DNA from: Pisaster brevispinus
Lineage: Eukaryota > Echinodermata > Asteroidea > Forcipulatida > Asteriidae
Assembly: GCA_023634235.1 (NCBI GenBank)
Contig: JAMKCF010000019.1
Coordinates: forward strand, 8,883,684-8,947,683
Direction of reading: 5' to 3'
DNA: 64,000 nt
Shown here: positions 23,568 through 36,879 of the stretch, one piece after another
How positions within the stretch are numbered: position 1 is the stretch's first letter
Layout of the letters: each line of letters starts with the position of its first letter
The notes under the pieces: generated by a model
What the model was told of the DNA's origin: nothing
Databases searched by the model: none
What the model saw: the letters and a program-made list of their open reading frames with translations, nothing else
Made by a program: the position numbers and the translations under genes

Positions 23568-24265
23568 ACAGAATTTATTTCGGACCTTTTTGTGCCGGCT
23601 TTTTCTCACTGGCGATGACGTAGGCGTGTAATACAGAGGAGTTTCGGGCAGCCCTACTTCCAGGAGGCTGGCCTCGCTTACAAAATGGTGACCTTGACGA
23701 AACTCACGGAAGAGAGCCCATGAGACGGGCTTTCTAATGGTGTACAACTTGTGAAAATCCAGTATTATTCTGAGGCTGATTTGACCGTCCTTACTTTGTC
23801 TTTGTTTCATTGAAAGCTATGTGTACAAAAATCCCATTAGGTATGCTATTAAGGAGCGTTCGGAGTAGCCCCACCTGCTGGTCACTTCCGGTATGAAGCT
23901 TGCCCCCCGAGATCCTAAAAATTTGATTTTCAGAAGTAGGGATATCCAAGGCAGAGTCAGGTACAAATTTTGTCTCTCTAGCATTTCTAGTTCATGAGTT
24001 ATTTCCATGCTTAGCACAGAACTTATTTCGGACCTATTTGTGCCGGCTTTTTCTCACTGGCGATGACCTAGGCGTGTAATACAGTGGAGTTTCGGGCAGC
24101 CCTACTTCCAGGAGGCTGGTCTCGCCTACAAAATGGTGACCTTGACGAAACTCACGGAAGAGAGAGCCCATGAGACGGGCTTTCTAATGGTCTACAACCT
24201 GTGAAAATCCAGTATTATTCTGAGGCTGATTTGACCGTCCTTACTTTGTCTTTGTTTCATTGAAA

Positions 24266-24449
24266 GCTATGTGTACAAAAATCCCATTAGGTATGCTATT
24301 AAGGAGCGTTCGGAGTAGCCCCACCTGCTGGTCATTTCCGGTATGAAGCTTGCCCCCCGAGATCCTAAAAATTTGATTTTCAGAAGTAGAAATATCCAAG
24401 GCAGAGTCAGGTACAAACTTTGTCTTACTTTGTCTTTGTTTCATTGAAA
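24266..24449 (+). repeat. Short satellite unit, 184 bp (junction type 2)
   Basis: The unit keeps the left part of the A half up to GTACAAACTTTGTC and then jumps to TTACTTTGTC of the B-half end, losing about 266 bp including the hairpin. It is a GAGATCC-type unit (TAGGTATGC, CCGAGATCC) with the private form GAAGTAGAAATATCC. Confidence 0.9.
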
Positions 24450-25797
24450 GCTATGTGTACAAAAATCCCATTATTATGCTATTAAGGAGCGTTCGGAGTA
24501 GCCCCACCTGCTGGTCATTTCCGGTATGAAGCTTGCCCCCCGAGATCCTAAAAATTTGATTTTCAGAAGTAGGGATATCCAAGGCAGAGTCAGGTACAAA
24601 TTTTGTCTCTCTAACTTTTCTAGTTCATGAGTTATTTCCATGCTTAGCACAGAACTTATTTCGGACCTATTTGTGCCGGCTTTTTCTCACTGGCGATGAC
24701 GTAGGCGTGTAATACAGTGGAGTTTCGGGCAGCCCTACTTCCAGGACGCTGGCCTCGCCTAAAAATTTGTGACCTTGACGAAACTCATGGAAAAGAGAGC
24801 CCTTGAGACGGGCTTTCTAATGGTGTACAACTTGTGAAAATCCAGTATTATTCTGAGGGTGATTTGACCGTCCTTACTTTGTCTTTGTTTCTTTGACAGC
24901 TCTGCGTTCAAAAATCCCATAAGGGATGCTATTAAGGAGCGTTCGGATTAGCCCCACCTGCTGGTCATTTCCGGTATGAAGCTTGCCCCCCGCGACCCTA
25001 AAAGTTTGATTTTCGGAAGCAGGGATATCCAAGGCAGACTCAGGTACAAATTTTGTCTCTCTAGCATTTCTAGTTCATGAGTTATTTCAAACTTAGCACA
25101 GAATTTATTTCGGACCTTTTTGTGCCGGCTTTTTCTCACTGGCGATGACGTAGGCGTGTAATACAGTGGAGTTTCGGGCAGCCCTACTTCTAGGAGGCTG
25201 GCCTCGCTTACAAAATGGTGACCTTGACGAAACTCACGGAAGAGAGAGCCCTTGAGACGGGCTTTCTAATGGTGTACAACTTGTGAAAATCCAGTATTAT
25301 TCTGAGGGTGATTTGACGGTCCTTACTTTGTCTTTGTTTCTTTGAAAGCTATGTGTACAAAAATCCCATTAAGGATGCTATTGAGGAGCTTTCGGAGTAG
25401 CCCCAGCTGCTGGTCATTTCCGGTATGAAGCTTGCCCCCCGCGACCCTAAAAGTTTGATTTTCAGAAGCAGGGATATTCAAGGCCCAGTCAGGTACAAAT
25501 TTGGTCTCTCTAGCATTTCTAGTTCATGAGTTATTTCCACGCTTAGCACATAATTTATTTCGGACCTTTTTGTGCCGGCTTTTTCTCACTGGCGATGACG
25601 TAGGCGTGTAATACAGTGGAGTTTCGGGCAGCCCTACTTCCAGGAGGCTGGTCTCGCCTACAAAATGGTGACCTTGACGAAACTCACGGAAGAGAGAGCC
25701 CATGAGACGGGCTTTCTAATGGTGTACAACTTGTGAAAATCCAGTATTATTCTGAGGCTGATTTGACCGTCCTTACTTTGTCTTTGTTTCATTGAAA

Positions 25798-25980
25798 GCT
25801 ATGTGTACAAAAATCCCATTAGGTATGCTATTAAGGAGCGTTCGGAGTAGCCCCACCTGCTGGTCATTTCCGGTATGAAGCTTGCCCCCCGAGATCCTAA
25901 AAATTTGATTTTCAGAAGTAGGGATATCCAAGGCAGAGTCAGGTACAAATTTAGCTTACTTTGTCTTTGATTCATTGAAA
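25798..25980 (+). repeat. Short satellite unit, 183 bp (junction type 1)
   Basis: The junction reads GTACAAATTT-AG-CTTACTTTG. The AG dinucleotide fits neither flank of the normal monomer. Otherwise this is a GAGATCC-type unit. It differs from the other copies by TTTGATTCATTG instead of TTTGTTTCATTG at its right end. Confidence 0.9.
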
Positions 25981-28679
25981 GCTATGTGTACAAAAATCCC
26001 ATTAGGTATGCTATTAAGGAGCGTTCGGAGTAGCCCCACCTGCTGGTCATTTCCGGTATGAAGCTTGCCCCCCGAGATCCTAAAAATTTGATTTTCAGAA
26101 GTAGGGATATCCAAGGCAGAGTCAGGTACAAATTTTGTCTCTCTAGCATTTCTAGTTCATGAGTTATTTCCATGCTTAGCACAGAACTTATTTCGGACCT
26201 TTTTGTGCCGGCTTTTTCTCACTGGCGATGACGTAGGCGTGTAATACAGTGGAGTTTCGGGCAGCCCTACTTCCAGGACGCTGGCCTCGCCTAAAAATTT
26301 GTGACCTTGACGAAACTCATGGAAAAGAGAGCCCTTGAGACGGGCTTTCTAATGGTGTACAACTTGTGAAAATCCAGTATTATTCTGAGGGTGATTTGAC
26401 CGTCCTTACTTTGTCTTTGTTTCTTTGACAGCTCTGCGTTCAAAAATCCCATTAGGGATGCTATTAAGGAGCGTTCGGAGTAGCCCCACCTGCTGGTCAT
26501 TTCCGGTATGAAGCTTGCCCCCCGCGACCCTAAAAGTTTGATTTTCGGAAGCAGGGATATCCAAGGCAGACTCAGGTACAAATTTTGTCTCTCTAGCATT
26601 TCTAGTTCATGAGTTATTTCAAAGCTTAGCACATAATTTATTTCGGACCTTTTTGTGCCGGCTTTTTCTCACTGGCGATGACGTAGGCGTGTAATACAGT
26701 GGAGTTTCGGGCAGCCCTACTTCCAGGAGGCTGGCCTCGCTTACAAAATGGTGACATTGACGAAACTCACGGAAGAGAGAGCCCATGACACGGGCTTTCT
26801 AATGGTGTACAACTTGTGAAAATCCAGTATTATTCTGAGGCTGATTTGACCGTCCTTACTTTGTCTTTGTTTCATTGAAAGCTATGTGTACAAAAATCCC
26901 ATTAGGTATGCTATTAAGGAGCGTTCGGAGTAGCCCCACCTGCTGGTCATTTCCGGTATGAAGCTTGCCCCCCGAGATCCTAAAAATTTGATTTTCAGAA
27001 GTAGGGATATCCAAGGCAGAGTCAGGTACAAATTTTGTCTCTCTAACTTTTCTAGTTCATGAGTTATTTCCATGCTTAGCACAGAACTTATTTCGGACCT
27101 ATTTGTGCCGGCTTTTTCTCACTGGCGATGACGTAGGCGTGTAATACAGTGGAGTTTCGGGCAGCCCTACTTCCAGGACGCTGGCCTCGCCTAAAAATTT
27201 GTGACCTTGACGAAACTCATGGAAAAGAGAGCCCTTGAGACGGGCTTTGTAATGGTGTACAACTTGTGAAAATCCAGTATTATTCTGAGGGTGATTTGAC
27301 CGTCCTTACTTTGTCTGTGTTTCTTTGACAGCTCTGCGTTCAAAAATCCCATTAGGGATGCTATTAAGGAGCGTTCGGATTAGCCCCACCTGCTGGTCAT
27401 TTCCGGTATGAAGCTTGCCCCCCGCGACCCTAAAAGTTTGATTTTCGGATGCAGGGATATCCAAGGCAGACTCAGGTACAAATTTTGTCTCTCTAGCATT
27501 TCTAGTTCATGAGTTATTTCAAAGCTTAGCACAGAATTTATTTCGGACCTTTTTGTGCCGGCTTTTTCTCACTGGCGATGACGTAGGCGTGTAATACAGT
27601 GGAGTTTCGGGCAGCCCTACTTCTAGGAGGCTGGCCTCGCTTACAAAATGGTGACCTTGACGAAACTCACGGAAGAGAGAGCCCTTGAGACGGGCTTTCT
27701 AATGGTGTACAACTTGTGAAAATCCAGTATTATTCTGAGGGTGATTTGACCGTCCTTACTTTGTCTTTGTTTCTTTGAAAGCTATGTGTACAAAAATCCC
27801 ATTAGGGATGCTATTGAGGAGCTTTCGGAGTAGCCCCAGCTGCTGGTCATTTCCGGTATGAAGCTTGCCCCCCGCGACCCTAAAAGTTTGATTTTCAGAA
27901 GCAGGGATATTCAAGGCCCAGTCAGGTACAAATTTGGTCTCTCTAGCATTTCTAGTTCATGAGTTATTTCAAAGCTTAGCACATAATTTATTTCGGACCT
28001 TTTTGTGCCGGCTTTTTCTCACTGGCGATGACGTAGGCGTGTAATACAGTGGAGTTTCGGGCAGCCCTATTTCCAGGACGCTGGCCTCGCCAAAAAATGG
28101 TGACCTTGACGAAACTCACGGAAGAGAGAGCCCTTGAGACGGGCTTTCTAATGGTGTACAACTTGTGAAAATCCAGTATTATTCTGAGGGTGATGTGACC
28201 GTCCTTACTTTGTCTTTGTTTCTTTGAAAGCTATGTGTACAAAAATCCCATTAGGGATGCTATTGAGGAGCGTTCGGAGTAGCCCCACCTGCTGGTCATT
28301 TCCGGTATGAAGCTTGCCCCCCGCGACCCTAAAAGTTTGATTTTCAGAAGCAGGGATATCCCAGGCAGAGTCACGTACAAATTTTGTCTCTCTAGCATTT
28401 CTAGTTCATGAGTTATTTCCACGCTTAGCACAGTTTTTATTTCGGACCTTTTTGTGCCGGCTTTTTCTCACTGGCGATGACGTAGGCGTGTAATACAGTG
28501 GAGTTTCGGGCAGCCCTACTTCCAGGAGGCTGGTCTCGCCTACAAAATGGTGACCTTGACGAAACTCACGGAAGAGAGAGCCCATGAGACGGGCTTTCTA
28601 ATGGTGTACAACTTGTGAAAATCCAGTATTATTCTGAGGCTGATTTGACCGTCCTTACTTTGTCTTTGTTTCATTGAAA

Positions 28680-28862
28680 GCTATGTGTACAAAAATCCCA
28701 TTAGGTATGCTATTAAGGAGCGTTCGGAGTAGCCCCACCTGCTGGTCATTTCCGGTATGAAGCTTGCCCCCCGAGATCCTAAAAATTTGATTTTCAGAAG
28801 TAGGGATATCCAAGGCAGAGTCAGGTACAAATTTAGCTTACTTTGTCTTTGTTTCATTGAAA
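28680..28862 (+). repeat. Short satellite unit, 183 bp (junction type 1)
   Basis: It has the same AATTTAGCTTAC junction as the 25798 unit. It starts a 1,082-bp composite of one short and two full units. Its counterpart in the second segment copy is at 48130. Confidence 0.9.
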
Positions 28863-29761
28863 GCTATGTGTACAAAAATCCCATTAGGTATGCTATTAAG
28901 GAGCGTTCGGAGTAGCCCCACCTGCTGGTCATTTCCGGTATGAAGCTTGCCCCCCGAGATCCTAAAAATTTGATTTTCAGAAGTAGGGATATCCAAGGCA
29001 GAGTCAGGTACAAATTTTGTCTCTCTAGCATTTCTAGTTCATGAGTTATTTCCATGCTTAGCACAGAACTTATTTCGGACCTTTTTGTGCCGGCTTTTTC
29101 TCACTGGCGATGACGTAGGCGTGTAATACAGTGGAGTTTCGGGCAGCCCTACTTCCAGGACGCTGGCCTCGCCTAAAAATTTGTGACCTTGACGAAACTC
29201 ATGGAAAAGAGAGCCCTTGAGACGGGCTTTCTAATGGTGTACAACTTGTGAAAATCCAGTATTATTCTGACGGTGATTTGACCGTCCTTACTTTGTCTTT
29301 GTTTCTTTGACAGCTCTGCGTTCAAAAATCCCATTAGGGATGCTATTAAGGAGCGTTCGGAGTAGCCCCACCTGCTGGTCATTTCCGGTATGAAGCTTGC
29401 CCCCCGCGACCCTAAAAGTTTGATTTTCGGAAGCAGGGATATCCAAGGCAGACTCAGGTACAAATTTTGTCTCTCTAGCATTTCTAGTTCATGAGTTATT
29501 TCAAGGCTTAGCACATAATTTATTTCGGACCTTTTTGTGCCGGCTTTTTCTCACTGGCGATGACGTAGGCGTGTAATACAGTGGAGTTTCGGGCAGCCCT
29601 ACTTCCAGGAGGCTGCCTCGCTTACAAAATGGTGACATTGACGAAACTCACGGAAGAGAGAGCCCATGACACGGGCTTTCTAATGGTGTACAACTTGTGA
29701 AAATCCAGTATTATTCTGAGGCTGATTTGACCGTCCTTACTTTGTCTTTGTTTCATTGAAA
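28680..29761 (+). repeat. 1,082-bp composite (short + two full units), copy A1
   Basis: It consists of the short unit 28680, the GAGATCC-type monomer 28863 and the CTCTGCGTTC-type monomer 29313, which carries TTCTGACGGTG near 29,266-29,276 at its left. The same trio follows at 29762-30843 and in copy B at 48130 and 49212. Confidence 0.87.
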
Positions 29762-29944
29762 GCTATGTGTACAAAAATCCCATTAGGTATGCTATTAAGG
29801 AGCGTTCGGAGTAGCCCCACCTGCTGGTCATTTCCGGTATGAAGCTTGCCCCCCGAGATCCTAAAAATTTGATTTTCAGAAGTAGGGATATCCAAGGCAG
29901 AGTCAGGTACAAATTTAGCTTACTTTGTCTTTGTTTCATTGAAA
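29762..29944 (+). repeat. Short satellite unit, 183 bp (junction type 1)
   Basis: Same junction and type marks as the 28680 unit, 1,082 bp downstream of it. Its counterpart in the second segment copy is at 49212. Confidence 0.9.
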
Positions 29945-30843
29945 GCTATGTGTACAAAAATCCCATTAGGTATGCTATTAAGGAGCGTTCGGAGTAGCCC
30001 CACCTGCTGGTCATTTCCGGTATGAAGCTTGCCCCCCGAGATCCTAAAAATTTGATTTTCAGAAGTAGGGATATCCAAGGCAGAGTCAGGTACAAATTTT
30101 GTCTCTCTAGCATTTCTAGTTCATGAGTTATTTCCATGCTTAGCACAGAACTTATTTCGGACCTTTTTGTGCCGGCTTTTTCTCACTGGCGATGACGTAG
30201 GCGTGTAATACAGTGGAGTTTCGGGCAGCCCTACTTCCAGGACGGTGGCCTCGCCTAAAAATTTGTGACCTTGACGAAACTCATGGAAAAGAGAGCCCTT
30301 GAGACGGGCTTTCTTATGGTGTACAACTTGTGAAAATCCAGTATTATTCTGAGGGTGATTTGACCGTCCTTACTTTGTCTTTGTTTCTTTGACAGCTCTG
30401 CGTTCAAAAATCCCATTAGGGATGCTATTAAGGAGCGTTCGGAGTAGCCCCACCTGCTGGTCATTTCCGGTATGAAGCTTGCTCCCCGCGACCCTAAAAG
30501 TTTGATTTTCGGATGCAGGGATATCCAAGGCAGACTCAGGTACAAATTTTGTCTCTCTAGCATTCTAGTTCATGAGTTATTTCAAAGCTTAGCACATAAT
30601 TTATTTCGGACCTTTTTGTGCCGGCTTTTTCTCACTGGCGATGACGTAGGCGTGTAATACAGTGGAGTTTCGGGCAGCCCTACTTCCAGGAGGCTGGCCT
30701 CGCTTACAAAATGGTGACATTGACGAAACTCACGGAAGAGAGAGCCCTTGAGACGGGCTTTCTAATGGTGTACAACTTGTGAAAATCCAGTATTATTCTG
30801 AGGGTGATTTGACCGTCCTTACTTTGTCTTTGTTTCTTTGAAA
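29762..30843 (+). repeat. 1,082-bp composite, copy A2
   Basis: It consists of the short unit 29762, monomer 29945 and monomer 30395. The last has GCTCCCCGCG and a lost T in CTAGCATTCTAG near 30,560. A full monomer of the GAGCTTTCGG type (30844) separates it from the next short unit, making that interval 1,532 bp. Confidence 0.85.
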
Positions 30844-31293
30844 GCTATGTGTACAAAAATCCCATTAGGGATGCTATTGAGGAGCTTTCGGAGTAGCCCC
30901 ACCTGCTGGTCATTTCCGGTATGAAGCTTGCCCCCCCCGACCTTAAAAGTTTGATTTCCAGAAGCAGGGATATTCAAGGCCCAGTCAGGTACAAATTTGG
31001 TCTCTCTAGCAATTCTAGTTCATGAGTTATTTCCAAGCTTAGCACATAATTTATTTCGGACCTTTTTGTGCCGGCTTTTTCTCACTGGCGATGACGTAGG
31101 CGTGTAATACAGTGGAGTTTCGGGCAGCCCTACTTCCAGGAGGCTGGTCTCGCCTACAAAATGGTGACCTTGACGAAACTCACGGAAGAGAGAGCCCATG
31201 AGACGGGCTTTCTAATGGTGTACAACTTGTGAAAATCCAGTATTATTCTGAGGCTGATTTGACCGTCCTTACCTTGTCTTTGTTTCATTGAAA

Positions 31294-31477
31294 GCTATGT
31301 GTACAAAAATCCCATTAGGTATGCTATTAAGGAGCGTTCGGAGTAGCCCCACCTGCTGGTCATTTCCGGTATGAAGCTTGCCCCCCGAGATCCTAAAAAT
31401 TTGATTTTCAGAAGTAGGGATATCCAATGCAGACTCAGGTACACATTTTGTCTTACTTTTTTTTTGTTTCATTGAAA
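31294..31477 (+). repeat. Short satellite unit, 184 bp (junction type 2)
   Basis: The junction reads CATTTTGTCTTAC and is followed by an uninterrupted run of nine T in place of TTTGTCTTT. It also has CCAATGCAGACTC. The copy at 51375 shares the T-run and the junction, so these are equivalent units of the two large segments. Confidence 0.9.
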
Positions 31478-34400
31478 GCTATGTGTACAAAAATCCCATT
31501 AGGTATGCTATTAAGGAGCGTTCGGAGTAGCCCCACCTGCTGGTCATTTCCGGTATGAAGCTTGCCCCCCGAGATCCTAAAAATTTAATTTTCAGAAGTA
31601 GGGATATCCAAGGCAGAGTCAGGTACAAATTTTGTCTCTCTAGCATTTCTAGTTCATGAGTTATTTCCATGCTTAGCACAGAACTTATTTCGGACCTTTT
31701 TGTGCCGGCTTTTTCTCACAGGCGATGACGTAGGCGTGTAATACAGTGGAGTTTCGGGCAGCCCTACTTCCAGGACGCTGGCCTCGCCTAAAAATTTGTG
31801 ACCTTGACGAAACTCATGGAAAAGAGAGCCCTTGAGACGGGCTTTCTAATGGTGTACAACTTGTGAAAATCCAGTATTATTCTGAGGGTGATTTGACCGT
31901 CCTTACTTTGTCTTTGTTTCTTTGACAGCTCTGCGTTCAAAAATCCCATTAGGGATGCTATTAAGGAGCGTTCGGAGTAGCCCCACCTGCTGGTCATTTC
32001 CGGTATGAAGCTTGCCCCCCGCGACCCTAAAAGTTTGATTTTCGGAAGCAGGGATATCCAAGGCAGACTCAGGTACAAATTTTGTCTCTCTAGCATTTCT
32101 AGTTCATGAGTTATTTCAAAGCTTAGCACAGAATTTATTTCGGACCTTTTTGTGCCGGCTTTTTCTCACTGGCGATGACGTAGGCGTGTAATACAGTGGA
32201 GTTTCGGGCAGCCCTACTTCCAGGAGGCTGGCCTCGCTTACAAAATGGTGACCTTGACGAAACTCACGGAAGAGAGAGCCCATGAGACGGGTTTTCTAAT
32301 GGTGTACAACTTGTGAAGATCCAGTATTATTCTGAGGGTGATTTGACCGTCCTTACTTTGTCTTTGTTTCTTTGAAAGCTATGTGTACAAAAATCCCATT
32401 AGGGATGCTATTGAGGAGCTTTCGGAGTAGCCCCACCTGCTGGTCATTTCCGGTATGAAGCTTGCCCCCCGCGACCCTAAAAGTTTGATTTTCAGCAGCA
32501 GGGATATTCAAAGCCCAGTCAGGTACAAATTTGGTCTCTCTAGCATTTCTAGTTCATGAGTTATTTCCAAGCTTAGCACAGAATTTATTTCGGACCTTTT
32601 TGTGCCGGCTTTTTCTCACTGGCGATGACGTAGGCGTGTAATACAGTGGAGTTTCGAGCAGCCCTATTTCCAGGACGCTGGCCTCGCCAAAAAATGGTGA
32701 CCTTGACGAAACTCACGGAAGAGAGAGCCCTTGAGACGGGCTTTCTAATGGTGTACAACTTGTGAAAATCCAGTATTATTCTGAGGGTGATGTGACCGTC
32801 CTTACTTTGTCTTTGTTTCTTTGAAAGCTATGTGTACAAAAATCCCATTAGGGATGCTATTGAGGAGCGTTCGGAGTAGCCCCACCTGCTGGTCATTTCC
32901 GGTATGAAGCTTGCCCCCCGCGACACTAAAAGTTTGATTTTCAGAAGCAGGGATATCCCAGGCAGAGTCACGTACAAATTTTGTCTCTCTAGCATTTCAA
33001 GTTCATGAGTTATTTCCACGCTTAGCACAGTTTTTATTTCGGACCTTTTTGTGCCGGCTTTTTCTCACTGGCGATGACGTAGGCGTGTAATACAGTGGAG
33101 TTTCGGGCAGCCCTACTTCCAGGAGGCTGGTCTCGCCTACAAAATGGTGACCTTGACGAAACTCACGGAAGAGAGAGCCCATGAGACGGGCTTTCTAATG
33201 GTGTACAACTTGTGAAAATCCAGTATTATTCTGAGGCTGATTTGACTGTCCTTACTTTGTCTTTGTTTCTTTGAAAGCTATGTGTACAAAAATCCCATTA
33301 GGTATGCTATTGAGGAGCGTTCGGAGTAGCCCCACCTGCTGGTCATTTCCGGTATGAAGCTTGCCCCCCGAGATCCTAAAAATTTGATTTTCAGAAGCAG
33401 GGATATCCAAGGCAGAGTCAGGTACAAATTTTGTCTCTCTAGCATTTCTAGTTCATGAGTTATTTCCATGCTTAGCACAGAATTTATTTCGGACCTTTTT
33501 GTGCCGGCTTTTTCTCACTGGCGATGACGTAGGCGTGTACTACAGTGGAGTTTCGGGCAGCCCTACTTCCAGGAGGCTGGCCTCGCCTAAAAAATTGTGA
33601 CCTTGACGAAACTCACGGAAGAGAGAGCCCTTGAGACGGGCTTTCTAATGGTGTACAAATTGTGAAAATCCAGTATTATTCTGAGGGTGATTTGACCGTC
33701 CTTACTTTGTCTTTGTTTTTTTGACAGCTCTGTGTTCAAAAATCCCATTAGGGATGCTATTAAGGAGCGTTCGGAGTAGCCCCACCTGCTGGTCTTTTCC
33801 GGTAAAAGGCTTGCCCCCCGCGACCCTAAAAGTTTGATTTTCGGAAGCAGGGATATCCAAGGCAGACTCAGGTACAAATTTTGTCTCTCTATCATTTTTA
33901 GTTCATGAGTTATTTCCATGCTTAGCACAGAATTTATTTCGGACCTTTTTGTGCCGGCTTTTTCTCACTGGCGATGACGTAGGCGTGTAATACAGTGGAG
34001 TTTCGTGCAGCCCTACTTCCAGGAGGCTGGCTTCGCCTACAAAATGGTGACTTTGACGAAACTCACGGAAGAGAGAGCCCATAAGACGGGCTTTCTAATG
34101 GTGTACAACTTGTGAAAATCCAGTATTATTCTGAGGGTGATTTGACCGTCCTTACTTTGTCTTTGTTTCTTTGAAAGCTATGTGTACAAAAATCCCATTA
34201 GGGATGCTATTGAGGAGCGTTCGGAGTAGCCCCACTGCTGGTCATTTCCGGTATGAAGCTTGCCCCCCGCGACCCTAAAAGATTGATTTTCGGAAGCAGG
34301 GATATCCAAGGCAGACTCAGGTACAAATTTTGTCTCTCTATCATTTTTAGTTCATGAGTTATTTTCCATGCTTAGCACAGAATTTATTTCGGACCTTTTT

Positions 34401-34626
34401 GTGCCGGCTTTTTCTCACTGGCGATGACGTAGGCGTGTAATACAGTGGAGTTTCGTGCAGCCCTACTTCCAGGAGGCTGGCTTCGCCTACAAAATGGTGA
34501 CTTTGACGAAACTCACGGAAGAGAGAGCCCATGAGACGGGCTTTCTAATGGTGTACAACTTGTGAAAATCCAGTATTATTCTGAGGGTGATTTGACCGTC
34601 CTTACTTTGTCTTTGTTTCTTTGAAA

Positions 34627-35979
34627 GCTATGTGTACAAAAATCCCATTAGGGATGCTATTGAGGAGCGTTCGGAGTAGCCCCACCTGCTGGTCATTTCC
34701 GGTATGAAGCTTGCCCCCCGCGACCCTACAAGTTTGATTTTCGGAAGCAGGGATATTCAAGACCCAGTCAGGTACAAATTTGGTCTCTCTAGCATTTCTA
34801 GTTCATGAGTTATTTCCAAGCTTAGCACAAAATTTATTTCGGACCTTTTTGTGCCGGCTTTTTCTCACTGGCGATGACGTAGGCGTGTAATACAGTGGAG
34901 TTTCGGGCAGCCCTACTTCCAGGAGGCTGGCCTCCCCCCGTCAAAACGGTGACCTTGACGAGATTCACGGAAGAGAGAGCCCATGAGACGGGCTTTCTAA
35001 TGGTGTACAACTTGTGAAAATCCAGTATTATTCTGAGGGTGATGTGACCGTCCTTACTTTGTCTTTGTTTCTTTGACAGCTATGTGTACAAAAATCCCAT
35101 TAGGGATGCAATTGAGGAGCGTTCGGAGTAGCCCCACCTGCTGGTCATTTCCGGTATGAAGCTTGCCCCCTGCGACCCTAACAGTTTGATTTTCGGAAGC
35201 AGGGATATCCAAGGCAGACTCAGGTACAAATTTTGTCTCTCTAGCATTTCTAGTTCATGAGTTATTTCCATGCTTAGCACAGAACTTATTTCGGACGTGT
35301 TTCTGCCGGCTTTTTCTCACTGGCGATGACGTAGGCGTGTAATACAGTGGAGTTTCGGGCAGCCCTATTTCCAGGACGCTGGCCTCGCCTACAAAATGGT
35401 GACCTTGACGAAACTCACGGAAGAGAGAGCCCTTGAGACGGGCTTTCTAATGGTGTACAACTTGTGAAAATCCAGTATTATTCTGAGGGTGATGTGACCG
35501 TCCTCACTTTGTCTTTGTTTCTTTGAAAGCTATGTGTACAAAAATCCCATTAGGGATGCTATTGAGGAGCGTTCGGAGTAGCCCCACCTGCTGGTCATTT
35601 CCGGTATGAAGCTTGCCCCCCGCGACCCTAAAAGTTTGATTTTCAGAAGCAGGGATATCCCAGGCAGAGTCACGTACAAATTTTGTCTCTCTAGCATTTC
35701 TAGTTCATGAGTTATTTCCACGCTTAGCACAGTTTTTATTTCGGACCTTTTTGTGCCGGCTTTTTCTCACTGGCGATGACGTAGGCGTGTAATACAGTGG
35801 AGTTTCGGGCAGCCCTACTTCCAGGAGGCTGGCCTCCCCCTTCAAAACGGTGACCTTGACGAGATTCACGGAAGAGAGAGCCCTTGAGACGGGCTTTCTA
35901 ATGGTGTACAACTTGTGAAAATCCAGTATTATTCTGAGGGTGATTTGACCGTCCTTACTTTGTCTTTGTTTCTTTGACA
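34627..35979 (+). repeat. Three monomers with CCTCCCCC patch and GACGTGTTTCTGC variant
   Basis: Monomers start at 34627, 35079 and 35529. The B halves of 34627 and 35529 have CCTCCCCC(C) and CAAAACGGTGACC with GAGATTCACGG, where other monomers have CCTCGCTTACAAAATGGTGACC and GAAACTCACGG. The 35079 monomer has GATGCAATTG, AACAGTTTG and GACGTGTTTCTGCC. The block recurs at 56504-57854 in copy B, but there only the first CCTCCCCC patch (56,811) is kept, because the sequence after 57405 joins the 36880 type. Confidence 0.8.
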
Positions 35980-36879
35980 GCTCTGTGTTCAAAAATCCCA
36001 TTAGGGATGCTATTTAGGAGCGTTCGGAGTAGCCCCACCTGCTGGTCATTTCCGGTATGAAGCTTGCCCCCCGCGACCCTAAAAGTTTGATTTTCGGAAG
36101 CAGGGATATCCAAGGCAGACTCAGGTACAAATTTTGTCTCTCTAGCATTTCTAGTTCATGAGTTATTTCCATGCTTAGCACAGAACTTATTTCGAACCTA
36201 TTTGTGCCGGCTTTTTCTCACTGGCGGTGACCTAGGCGTGTAATACAGTGGAGTTTCGGGCAGCCCTACTTCCAGGAGAGTGGCCTCGCCTAAAAAATTG
36301 TGACCTTAACGAAACTCATGGAAAAGAGAGCCCTTGAGACGGGCTTTCTAATGGTGTACAACTTGTGAAAATCCAGTATTATTCTGAGGGTGATTTGACC
36401 GTCCTTACTTTGTCTTTGTTTCTTTGACAGCTCTGTGTTCAAAAATCCCATTAGGGATGCTATTAAGGAGCGTTCGGAGTAGCCCTACCTGCTGGTCTTT
36501 TCCGGTTTAAAGCTTGCCTCCCGCGACCCTAAAAATTTGATTTTCGGAAGCAGGGATATCCAAGGCAGAGTCAGGTACAAATTTTTTCTCTCTAGCATTT
36601 CTAGTGCATGAGTTATTTCCACGCTTAGCACAGAATTTATTTCGGACCTTTTTGTGCCGGCTTTTTCTCACTGGCGATGACTTAGGCGTGTAATACAGTG
36701 GAGTTTCGGGCAGCCCTACTTCCAGGACGCTGGCCTCGCTTACAAAATGGTGATCTTGTCGAAACTCACGGAAGAGAGAGCCCTTGAGACGGGCTTTCTA
36801 ATGGTGTACCACTTTTGAAAATCCAGTATTATTCTGAGGGTGATTTGACCGTCCTTACTTTGTCTTTGTATCTTTGACA
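35980..36879 (+). repeat. Two monomers present only in copy A of the large segment
   Basis: Monomers 35980 (TATTTAGG, TTTCGAACC, GGCGGTGACC) and 36430 (CCCTACCTGCTGGTCTTTTCC, GCCTCCCGCG) sit between 35529 and 36880. In copy B the equivalent of 35529 (57405) is followed directly by the equivalent of 36880 (57855). The offset falls by 901 bp across this point, so it is a clean two-monomer loss or gain. Confidence 0.85.

Larger units (their letters stand above)
23568..36879 (+). repeat. Domain with GAGATCC-type monomers and short units
   Basis: Units start at 23816, 24266 (short), 24450, 24899, 25348, 25798 (short), 25981, 26431, 26881, 27331, 27781, 28230, 28680 (short), 28863, 29313, 29762 (short), 29945, 30395, 30844, 31294 (short), 31478, 31928, 32378, 32827, 33277, 33727, 34177, 34627, 35079, 35529, 35980 and 36430. 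The dominant family has TTTCATTGAAAG, TAGGTATGC, CCGAGATCC and GAAGTAGGG. It alternates with CTCTGCGTTC, GAGCTTTCGG (GATATTCAAGGCCCAG) and GATATCCCAGG types. GAGATCC monomers occur only here and in the second copy at 45.9-54.9 kb. Confidence 0.88.

Noticed and set aside
24421..24450. Target-site duplication or insertion at the short-unit junctions
   Set aside because: The short units are explained by an internal deletion between the two halves of a monomer. No inserted element and no flanking duplication are present.
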